Origin: Pseudomonadota bacterium
Lineage (GTDB): Bacteria; Pseudomonadota; Alphaproteobacteria; Rhizobiales; Kaistiaceae
Assembly: GCA_023392225.1 (NCBI GenBank)
Contig: JAEVZM010000083.1
Location: 1 to 6,129 of the forward strand
Direction: 5' to 3'
DNA: 6,129 nucleotides
A model generated the notes under the pieces. The model saw nothing but the letters and a program-made list of their open reading frames with translations, did not search any database and had not been told where the DNA came from. Made by a program: the position numbers and the translations under genes. How positions within the stretch are numbered: position 1 is the stretch's first letter; the number at the start of each line of letters is the position of its first letter. Of this stretch, positions 1 to 6,129 are shown in pieces.

Positions 1-440
1 CCGGCGCCGCCGACGGCAGCGGCGACTACCCGATGCTCGCGACCTTCCGGAGCGCCGGCGAGAAGGCGGCGGCCGGCGACAAGGAAGGCGCCGTCGCCGA
101 CTATGACGCCATCGCAGGGCGGAGCGGACTGCCGCCGCTCGTCTCCGATCTCGCCCGCCTCCGCGCGGCGATGATTCTCTCCGACAGCCTCGATCCGGCC
201 GAGCTCCAGTCGCGGATCGGTGACCTCGTCCAGACCGGCAATCCCTGGCGGCATTCGGCACGCGAGGTTCTCGGCCTCGCCGCCTACCGGGTGGGCGACT
301 ACACCGCCGCCCGGAAATATTTCAACGAGATCGCCGATGATCAGGAATCGGGGCAGGGGGTCAAGCAGCGGGCGCAGCTCATGCTCGGGTTGATCAACTC
401 CCGCGAGGGACCGCCGCCGCCCGAGCCGGAAGAAGGCTAG
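1..440 (+). CDS. YfgM-like tetratricopeptide repeat protein, 3' part only
   Basis: The reading frame is already open at the left edge (first full codon at position 3) and ends at TAG 438-440, so about 145 C-terminal residues are visible. The internal ATG at 33 is not a credible start, because the same frame reads through upstream of it. The visible part is helical and rich in Ala, Arg and Leu. It has TPR-like helix pairs such as the stretches around AGDKEGAVADYDAIA and GLAAYRVGDYTAARKYFNEIA, then a short Pro/Glu-rich tail. This resembles the C-terminal half of TPR_21/YfgM proteins, which in E. coli are anchored in the inner membrane by an N-terminal helix and act beside SecYEG and periplasmic chaperones. 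The membrane anchor would lie upstream of the window and is not seen. The position directly before der supports the call, since yfgM also lies just upstream of bamB-der in E. coli. A generic TPR protein is the alternative. Confidence 0.75.
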   Translation, partial: GAADGSGDYPMLATFRSAGEKAAAGDKEGAVADYDAIAGRSGLPPLVSDLARLRAAMILSDSLDPAELQSRIGDLVQTGNPWRHSAREVLGLAAYRVGDYTAARKYFNEIADDQESGQGVKQRAQLMLGLINSREGPPPPEPEEG

Positions 441-476
441 GCGCCGGTATCCTCCGGCGACCGATGGGAGCGCGAG

Positions 477-1844
477 ATGCCCGCCAATGAACCCAAGGTC
501 GCCATCATCGGGCGGCCCAATGTCGGCAAGTCGACGCTGTTCAACCGGCTCGTCGGGCGGAAGCTCGCGCTGGTCGACGACCTGCCCGGCGTCACCCGCG
601 ACCGTCGCGAGGGCGAGGCGAGGCTAGCCGACCTCCGCTTCGTCGCCATCGATACCGCCGGCCTCGACGATGCGGCCGCCGACACACTCGAGGGGCGGAT
701 GTTCGCCCAGACGCGGGCGGCGATCGACGACGCCGACGTCTCGCTGTTCGTGGTCGATGCCCGGGCCGGGGTGACCCCGATCGATGCCCATTTCGCCCAG
801 CTTCTGCGCGAGTCCGGCAAGCCGGTGATCCTCGTCGCCAACAAGTCGGAGGGACGGGCCGCCGAGAGTGGTTATCTCGACGCCTTCTCGCTCGGCATCG
901 GCGAGCCGGTGCCGATCTCGGCCGAGCACGGCGAGGGCATGGTCGATCTCCGCAATGCGCTGGCCGATCTCTTCGCCGACCTCGGGGAAGAGGAAGCGGA
1001 CGACGAGGAGCCCGGGGACCGGCCGCTCCAGCTCGCGGTAGTCGGCCGGCCCAACGCTGGCAAGTCGACGCTGATCAACCGGCTGATCGGCCAGGACCGG
1101 CTGCTCACCGGTCCCGAGGCCGGCATCACCCGTGATTCGATCGCCGTCGACTGGCTTTGGCGCGACCAGCATTTCCGCGTCTTCGACACCGCCGGACTCC
1201 GCCGCAAGGCGCGGGTCGACGGCAAGCTCGAGAAGCTCGCCGTCGGCGATGCGCTCCGCGCCATCCGTTTCGCCGAGGTCGTGGTGCTCACGCTCGACGC
1301 GACGGTGCCCTTCGAGAAGCAGGACCTGCAGATCGCCGACCTGGTGGAGCGCGAGGGCCGGGCGATCGTCATCGCTCTCGACAAGTGGGACCTGGTCGAG
1401 GAGCGCCAGGCGAAGATGAAGGAGCTCCGCGAGGCGGCGGACCGGCTGCTGCCGCAGATCCGCGGCGTCCGGCTTGTCCCGGTCTCGGGCCTGACCGGCG
1501 AAGGGATCGACCGCCTCGCCCAGGCGATCATCGCCGCCCACGAGGTCTGGAACCGCCGGCTGCCCACCGCCCAGCTCAATCGCTGGTTCACCGGTATCGT
1601 CGAGCACCATCCGCCGCCTGCCGTGTCGGGCCGACGCATCAAGATCCGCTACCTGACCCAGGCGAAGAGCCGGCCGCCGAGTTTCGTCGCGTTCTGCTCG
1701 CGACCCGAGGCGCTGCCGGAAGCCTGGAAGCGCTACCTCGTCAACGCGCTTCGCGACGACTTCAAGCTGCCCGGCACGCCGATCCGCCTCCTCCTCAGGA
1801 AGGGCGAGAACCCCTACGAGGGCAAGGAACGCAAGCGCAACTGA
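477..1844 (+). CDS. der: Ribosome assembly GTPase Der (EngA)
   Basis: This encodes a 455-residue protein of normal family length with two tandem GTPase domains and a C-terminal KH-like domain. The family binds the 50S subunit and is needed for its late maturation. Domain 1 shows GRPNVGKS (residues 12-19), PGVTRD (37-42), DTAG (59-62), NKSE (122-125) and a SAE G5 motif (148-150). Acidic residues 170-181 form the linker. Domain 2 shows GRPNAGKS (190-197), GITRD (216-220), DTAG (237-240) and DKWD (302-305). The KH-like domain covers roughly residues 355-445 and ends with the characteristic NPYEGK stretch and a basic tail. Glu in place of Asp in the first NKxD is, from memory, common in alphaproteobacterial Der. 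Asp302 in place of Asn in the second NKxD is less expected. The start is supported by GGGAG at 466-470, six bases before ATG 477. The gap from the upstream TPR gene is only 36 bases and shows no promoter, so co-transcription is likely. Confidence 0.97.
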   Translation: MPANEPKVAIIGRPNVGKSTLFNRLVGRKLALVDDLPGVTRDRREGEARLADLRFVAIDTAGLDDAAADTLEGRMFAQTRAAIDDADVSLFVVDARAGVTPIDAHFAQLLRESGKPVILVANKSEGRAAESGYLDAFSLGIGEPVPISAEHGEGMVDLRNALADLFADLGEEEADDEEPGDRPLQLAVVGRPNAGKSTLINRLIGQDRLLTGPEAGITRDSIAVDWLWRDQHFRVFDTAGLRRKARVDGKLEKLAVGDALRAIRFAEVVVLTLDATVPFEKQDLQIADLVEREGRAIVIALDKWDLVEERQAKMKELREAADRLLPQIRGVRLVPVSGLTGEGIDRLAQAIIAAHEVWNRRLPTAQLNRWFTGIVEHHPPPAVSGRRIKIRYLTQAKSRPPSFVAFCSRPEALPEAWKRYLVNALRDDFKLPGTPIRLLLRKGENPYEGKERKRN

Positions 1845-1873
1845 TCACGGCCGGCCGAGAGAGGGGGCAGGCA

Positions 1874-2203
1874 ATGCTGATCAAGACGCTGGGGCTGTTC
1901 GTCCTCACCGCGCTCGCCGAGATCGTCGGCTGCTACCTGCCGTATCTCTGGCTCAGGAAGGGCGGCTCCGCCTGGCTGCTGATCCCGGGCATCGCGAGCC
2001 TTCTCCTGTTCGCCTGGCTGCTCGCCCAGCATCCCGCCGCCTCGGGGCGGGTCTACGCGGCCTATGGCGGAATCTACGTCACCGTCGCGCTCGCCTGGCT
2101 CTGGGCTGTCGATGGCGTCGTGCCGACCCGGTGGGACGTGATCGGCGTGCTGCTCGTGCTTGCGGGGATGTCCGCCATCGTCTGGGGTGGCTGGCGCGCG
2201 TGA
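1874..2203 (+). CDS. ynfA: YnfA/UPF0060 family small membrane protein
   Basis: This encodes 109 residues and closely resembles E. coli YnfA (108 residues) along its whole length. Shared stretches include the N-terminal ALAEIVGCYLPYLWL, then WLLIPGIASL, then the signature HPAASGRVYAAYGGIYV (residues 53-69), and a Trp-Gly-rich end. Four hydrophobic helices are visible at about residues 3-23, 33-51, 61-79 and 86-105. Glu16 in helix 1 corresponds to the conserved acidic residue of this SMR-like group. The family has been linked to drug or dye efflux in Shigella, but the natural substrate is unknown, so transport is an inference here. The frame stays open far upstream (back to an ATG at 1157 inside der). 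ATG 1874 is chosen because similarity to YnfA begins exactly there and a purine-rich ribosome binding site (GAGGGG, 1861-1866) sits seven bases before it. It lies 29 bases after der and is probably co-transcribed with it. Confidence 0.93.
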   Translation: MLIKTLGLFVLTALAEIVGCYLPYLWLRKGGSAWLLIPGIASLLLFAWLLAQHPAASGRVYAAYGGIYVTVALAWLWAVDGVVPTRWDVIGVLLVLAGMSAIVWGGWRA

Positions 2204-2207
2204 ATGC

Positions 2208-2236
2208 TTGACTTTGCGACCCATAGAACATAGCAA
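2208..2236 (+). promoter_or_regulatory. Candidate promoter of radA
   Basis: TTGACT (2208-2213) matches five of six bases of the sigma-70 -35 consensus. After exactly 17 bases comes TAGCAA (2231-2236), a weak -10 with the key T1, A2 and A5 present. The -35 starts five bases after the ynfA stop codon, so radA appears to have its own promoter although it follows ynfA closely. The weak -10 lies inside the GAAC-N7-GAAC motif described separately, an arrangement that would let a repressor block it. This rests on sequence match only; the transcription start is not known. Confidence 0.45.
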
Positions 2237-2240
2237 GAAC
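2226..2240 (+). promoter_or_regulatory. Putative LexA (SOS) box upstream of radA
   Basis: GAACATAGCAAGAAC reads as GAAC-N7-GAAC, and as GTTC-N7-GTTC on the minus strand. That direct-repeat architecture is the LexA recognition motif established for Alphaproteobacteria, unlike the palindromic CTG-N10-CAG box of E. coli. The motif has both half sites intact with the exact seven-base spacing. It is flanked by AT-richer DNA than its surroundings and lies 20 bases before the radA start, over the presumed -10 element. Placement ahead of a recombination-repair gene makes LexA repression of radA a reasonable inference. Eight fixed bases can occur by chance, but an occurrence in this 57-base gap is unlikely to be accidental. 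Confidence 0.65.
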
Positions 2241-2260
2241 ATGACGCATCGGGGGATTCC

Positions 2261-3673
<1,413 letters not shown>

Positions 3674-3677
3674 CGGG

Positions 3678-3704
3678 GGCGCGGGCCGATTTGGCCGTGG
3701 CGCC
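3678..3704 (+). terminator. GC-rich hairpin just after radA, possible terminator
   Basis: GGCGC (3678-3682) pairs with GCGCC (3700-3704) and GGCC (3684-3687) pairs with GGCC (3693-3696) around a GATTT loop. An asymmetric bulge separates the two stem parts (one base on the left, three on the right). It begins five bases after the radA stop codon, where a terminator would be expected. The following bases (TGTTGAC) do not form a proper T-run, so this is a weak candidate for intrinsic termination and could simply be an RNA 3'-end-stabilising structure. Confidence 0.35.
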
Positions 3705-3706
3705 TG

Positions 3707-3712
3707 TTGACA
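3707..3712 (+). promoter_or_regulatory. TTGACA hexamer, possible -35 element for cvpA-purF
   Basis: A perfect sigma-70 -35 hexamer lies in the 163-base gap between radA and cvpA, where a promoter for the cvpA-purF-SDR group would be expected. No good -10 follows: at 17 bases the hexamer is CATTTC (3730-3735), a poor match. The left arm of the 10-bp inverted repeat starts at the very next base. The promoter call is therefore tentative and the start point could lie elsewhere in the gap. Confidence 0.3.
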
Positions 3713-3771
3713 ATGCCGCACCGCGCCGCCATTTCGGCATGCTCCGCCGCGTCATGTCACGGGTGCGGCAT
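3713..3771. repeat. 10-bp perfect inverted repeat in the cvpA leader region
   Basis: ATGCCGCACC (3713-3722) is repeated as its exact reverse complement GGTGCGGCAT (3762-3771), with 39 bases between the arms. Inside the loop a smaller hairpin is possible, GCCG (3725-3728) with CGGC (3735-3738). The repeat sits between a TTGACA hexamer and the cvpA start, so it could be an operator for a dimeric regulator or part of a structured 5' leader. In GC-rich DNA a 10-bp arm match within 60 bases has some chance background, so function is not established. Confidence 0.45.
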
Positions 3772-3830
3772 CTCAAAGTGTGCTAGGCAGGTCGCGGAAC
3801 GCGGCGCGCGCTGCATGTTGATCGCGGGTT

Positions 3831-3836
3831 AGGGGA
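3831..3836 (+). promoter_or_regulatory. Unusually close ribosome binding site of cvpA
   Basis: AGGGGA is the only Shine-Dalgarno-like sequence before cvpA, and it directly abuts ATG 3837, leaving about one base beyond the AGGGG core instead of the usual five to nine. No other start is available upstream: the frame meets TGA at 3819-3821 with no ATG, GTG or TTG between it and the ATG. The next in-frame ATG (codon 22) would remove the first membrane helix. The start is therefore kept, with inefficient or leader-dependent initiation as a possibility. Confidence 0.45.
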
Positions 3837-4475
3837 ATGCCGGTAACCGTCCTCGACGTCATCGTGGTCGTCGTCATACTGATTTCCGCAGTGCTGGCGA
3901 TGGTCCGGGGCTTCGTGCGGGAGGTGCTTTCCGTTGCCTCCTGGGTGATCGCTGCCGGGGCGGCGTATCTCCTCTACAAGCAAGTGCTGCCGCTGGTTCA
4001 GCCTTATCTCGACAGCAAGATGATGGCGACGATCGTATCGGCCGCGGCGATCTTCTTCGTCGCGCTGATCATCGCCAGCTACATCACCATGAAGATCTCG
4101 GATTTCGTGATCGACAGCCGGGTCGGCGCGGTGGATCGGGCGCTCGGCTTCGTGTTCGGCGCGCTCCGCGGCATTCTCCTCGTGATCGTCGCGCTGTGGT
4201 TCTTCAACTTCCTGGTCGCCGCCCCGCCGCCATGGGTGGCCAACGCGCGGACCATGCCGCTGCTGGTCTCGGGCGGCGACTGGCTGATCAGCCTGCTGCC
4301 GCCGGACTTCGAGGAATGGGTGCAGGAGAAGATCAAGGGCGGCGGCGACGGAACCAGCCCGGCGCCGCAGGGCGAGACGGAGGAGACGCCGGCGCCGGAG
4401 GAGGATCAGGGCTACTCCGACGATCAGCAGCAGAGCATCGACCAATTGTTCGAGAACAGCCACGGTGCGCAGTAG
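3837..4475 (+). CDS. cvpA: CvpA family inner-membrane protein
   Basis: This encodes 212 residues. Four hydrophobic helices are visible at about residues 4-22, 29-47, 62-84 and 104-127. They carry the family hallmarks RGFVREVLS (24-32) after helix 1 and DRALGFVFGALRG (100-112) leading into helix 4. A Pro/Glu/Gly-rich, acidic segment (about 167-192) follows, and then a short amphipathic end with DQQQSIDQLF, which resembles the conserved C-terminal motif of alphaproteobacterial CvpA proteins. CvpA was named for its requirement in colicin V production in E. coli and has since been tied to envelope stress and bile tolerance; its biochemical activity is unknown. The location 48 bases before purF reproduces the cvpA-purF linkage seen in E. 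coli and supports both the identity and co-transcription. The start codon choice is discussed under the adjoining ribosome binding site. Confidence 0.92.
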   Translation: MPVTVLDVIVVVVILISAVLAMVRGFVREVLSVASWVIAAGAAYLLYKQVLPLVQPYLDSKMMATIVSAAAIFFVALIIASYITMKISDFVIDSRVGAVDRALGFVFGALRGILLVIVALWFFNFLVAAPPPWVANARTMPLLVSGGDWLISLLPPDFEEWVQEKIKGGGDGTSPAPQGETEETPAPEEDQGYSDDQQQSIDQLFENSHGAQ

Positions 4476-4523
4476 GGTGGGGACCACGACACAAGCGGGG
4501 GACGGACGCGAAAGGACCGGTCG

Positions 4524-6026
4524 ATGAACGGCAAGCGGCTCCTGCCCTTCGGCAGTGACGACAAGTTTCACGAGGAATGCGGCGTCTTCGGCGTCTTCGG
4601 CCACCAGGATGCGGCGAAGCTGACGGCGCTGGGCCTCCACGCGCTCCAGCACCGCGGCCAGGAAGGCGCCGGCATCGTCTCACACGACGGCTCCGGCTTT
4701 CACGCCGAGCGCCATTTCGGCCTGGTCGGCGACACCTTCACCCGCCGCGTGGTGATGGATCGGCTGCCGGGCTACCGGGCGATCGGCCACAACCGCTACT
4801 CGACCCATGGCGGCCCGAGCGACCGCAATATCCAGCCGCTGTTCGCCGAGTTCGCCGGCGGCGGCTTCGCGGTGGCCCACAACGGCAACATCACCAACGC
4901 CCAGTCGCTGCAGCTCTTGCTCCAGCAGCGCGGCTCGATCTTCACCTCGACCTCCGATACCGAGGTTATCCTGCACCTGATCGCGACCAGTCGCGGCGTC
5001 CGCCTCGTCGATCGCATGATCGACGCGCTCAACAATATCGAGGGCGCGTGGTCGCTGGTCTGCCTGTCGTCGAAGAAGATGATCGGCGCCCGGGACCCGA
5101 GCGGGGTGCGGCCGCTGGTGCTCGGCGATCTCGACGGCGCCCCGATCCTCGCCTCGGAGACCTGTGCGCTCGACATCATCGGCGCTCGGTTCGTGCGCGA
5201 CGTCGAGCCGGGCGAGATGGTGGTCATCACGCCGCAGGGCATCGAGAGCCTGCGCCCCTTTGCGCCCAAGTCGACGCATTTCTGCATCTTCGAGTATGTC
5301 TATTTCTCGCGGCCCGACTCCGTCATCGCCGGGCGCGGCGTCTATGAGGCGCGGAAGCGCATCGGCGCCGAGCTCGCCCGCGAATATCCGGCCGATGCCG
5401 ACCTGGTGGTGCCGGTGCCGGACTCCGGTACGCCCGCCGCGATCGGCTTCGGCGAGGCGGCCGGCATCCCCTTCGACCTCGGGATCGTGCGCAACCACTA
5501 TGTCGGGCGGACGTTCATCGAGCCGAGCGAGGCGATCCGCGACATGGGCGTCAAGCTCAAGCACAACGCCAACCGGGCAGTGCTCGCCGGCAAGCGGGTG
5601 GTGCTGGTCGACGATTCGATCGTCCGCGGTACGACCTCGGTGAAGATCGTGAAGATGGTGCGCGACGCCGGTGCGAGCGAGGTCCACATGCGGATCGCGA
5701 GCCCGCCGACGACCCACTCCTGCTTCTACGGCGTCGATACGCCCGAACGCTCGAAGCTGATCGCCTCGCGGATGTCGGTCAAGGAGATGGCCGAGTACAT
5801 CAAGGTCGACAGCCTCGAGTTCCTGTCGATGGACGGTCTCTACCGGGCGGTCGGCGAGGAGAACCGGGCGGCCGGCAAGAACAGGTTCTGCGACGCCTGC
5901 TTCTCTGGCGACTATCCGATCCGGCTGACCGACTTCGAACGGCGGAAGGCCGCGGAAGCCGAGGAGCGGATCGCCTCGTCGGCGGAGAACCTCGTCGAAT
6001 TGACGCGCGTGGCCAAGGCAGGATGA
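4524..6026 (+). CDS. purF: Amidophosphoribosyltransferase PurF (Fe-S, propeptide type)
   Basis: This encodes 500 residues that catalyse the committed step of purine synthesis: PRPP plus glutamine gives 5-phosphoribosylamine, glutamate and pyrophosphate. The Ntn-type glutaminase domain is N-terminal. Cys19 in HEECGVFG would become residue 1 after removal of an 18-residue propeptide. Arg91 (NRYSTHG), Asn120 (HNGN) and Asp145 (TSDTE) match the known glutamine-site residues. The phosphoribosyltransferase domain carries the PRPP loop VLVDDSIVRGTT (360-371). Four cysteines, Cys254 (FCIFEYVYF), Cys400 (HSCFYG), Cys456 and Cys459 (CDAC), fall at mature positions 236, 382, 438 and 441. These are almost exactly the [4Fe-4S] ligand positions of the Bacillus subtilis enzyme, so this is the cluster-bearing type and not the E. 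coli type. AAGGA (4512-4516), seven bases before ATG 4524, supports the start. It is probably co-transcribed with cvpA and with the overlapping SDR gene. Confidence 0.97.
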   Translation: MNGKRLLPFGSDDKFHEECGVFGVFGHQDAAKLTALGLHALQHRGQEGAGIVSHDGSGFHAERHFGLVGDTFTRRVVMDRLPGYRAIGHNRYSTHGGPSDRNIQPLFAEFAGGGFAVAHNGNITNAQSLQLLLQQRGSIFTSTSDTEVILHLIATSRGVRLVDRMIDALNNIEGAWSLVCLSSKKMIGARDPSGVRPLVLGDLDGAPILASETCALDIIGARFVRDVEPGEMVVITPQGIESLRPFAPKSTHFCIFEYVYFSRPDSVIAGRGVYEARKRIGAELAREYPADADLVVPVPDSGTPAAIGFGEAAGIPFDLGIVRNHYVGRTFIEPSEAIRDMGVKLKHNANRAVLAGKRVVLVDDSIVRGTTSVKIVKMVRDAGASEVHMRIASPPTTHSCFYGVDTPERSKLIASRMSVKEMAEYIKVDSLEFLSMDGLYRAVGEENRAAGKNRFCDACFSGDYPIRLTDFERRKAAEAEERIASSAENLVELTRVAKAG

Positions 6027-6129
6027 CGGCACCGCTTGCGGACCGCGTCGCGGTCGTCACCGGCGCCTCGCGGGGCATCGGCCGCGCCGCCGCCCTCGGC
6101 CGCGCCGCGGCCGGCGCCCACGTCATCGC
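6023..6129 (+). CDS. SDR family NAD(P)-dependent oxidoreductase, 5' part only
   Basis: ATG 6023 overlaps the purF stop codon as ATGA, and the frame stays open to the right edge, giving 35 complete codons. The start MTAPLADRVAVVTGASRGIG is the classical N-terminus of a short-chain dehydrogenase/reductase: a first beta strand followed by the dinucleotide-binding TGxxxGxG motif (TGASRGIG, residues 13-20), then a helix and the second strand (AHVIA). Arg17 in the TGASRG motif does not by itself decide between NAD and NADP. The catalytic Ser-Tyr-Lys region is outside the window, so the substrate cannot be inferred. The four-base overlap implies translational coupling to purF; AAGG at 6015-6018 could serve as its own ribosome binding site. 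I recall SDR genes following purF in several alphaproteobacteria, but cannot verify it here. Confidence 0.88.
   Translation, partial: MTAPLADRVAVVTGASRGIGRAAALGRAAAGAHVI

Noticed and set aside
1157..1873. Upstream extension of the ynfA frame into der
   Set aside because: The frame is open back to an ATG at 1157, but the translated extension is Arg/Pro-rich shadow of der. YnfA similarity and a ribosome binding site both begin at ATG 1874.
3793..3803. CGCG-GAA-CGCG mini-palindrome before cvpA
   Set aside because: CGCG is self-complementary and very frequent in DNA of this composition, so a chance occurrence is the simplest reading.
4477..4487. Small hairpin GTGG-GGA-CCAC between cvpA and purF
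   Set aside because: A four-base stem with a three-base loop is too weak to call a terminator or regulatory element and there is no T-run.
3783..4652. Minus-strand open frame covering cvpA and the purF start (289 codons)
   Set aside because: It is opposite cvpA, which has clear membrane helices and family motifs. The antisense product is Arg/His-rich and resembles no family.
4680..6032. Long open frame on the minus strand across purF (450 codons)
   Set aside because: It is an antisense shadow of purF. The product is His/Asp/Arg/Ala-rich without family features, and no ribosome binding site or promoter supports it.

Overview
The window is ordinary, densely packed chromosomal DNA from a GC-rich bacterium (roughly two thirds G+C by eye), almost certainly an alphaproteobacterium, possibly Rhodospirillales-like. 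The lineage call rests on three things: the style of the Der, RadA and CvpA proteins, a GAAC-N7-GAAC motif (GTTC-N7-GTTC on the other strand, the alphaproteobacterial type of LexA box) in front of radA, and the cvpA-purF-SDR gene order. All genes run on the + strand. I see no mobile element, tRNA, rRNA, CRISPR array, phage gene or compositional break.

Layout. Positions 1-440 hold the 3' end of a TPR protein of the YfgM (SecYEG-ancillary) type. Next come der (477-1844), the two-GTPase ribosome assembly factor, and a small four-helix YnfA/UPF0060 membrane protein (1874-2203). The gaps of 36 and 29 bases suggest that these three are co-transcribed. A 57-base gap then carries a putative SOS promoter, followed by radA/sms (2261-3673), a recombination branch-migration ATPase. 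The longest non-coding stretch (3674-3836, 163 bases) contains a GC-rich hairpin, a perfect TTGACA hexamer and a 10-bp inverted repeat. It precedes cvpA (3837-4475) and purF (4524-6026), a linkage also known from E. coli. An SDR oxidoreductase starts inside the purF stop codon (ATGA overlap at 6023) and runs off the right edge.

How the genes work together. They are mostly housekeeping: envelope/translocon ancillary function (YfgM-like), 50S assembly (Der), recombinational repair (RadA), and the committed step of purine synthesis (PurF) linked to the membrane protein CvpA. PurF is the iron-sulfur, propeptide-processed type.

I did not find a convincing undescribed system. The points most worth a second look are the putative LexA box over the radA promoter, an Asn-to-Asp change in the second NKxD motif of Der, and the structured leader in front of cvpA-purF.
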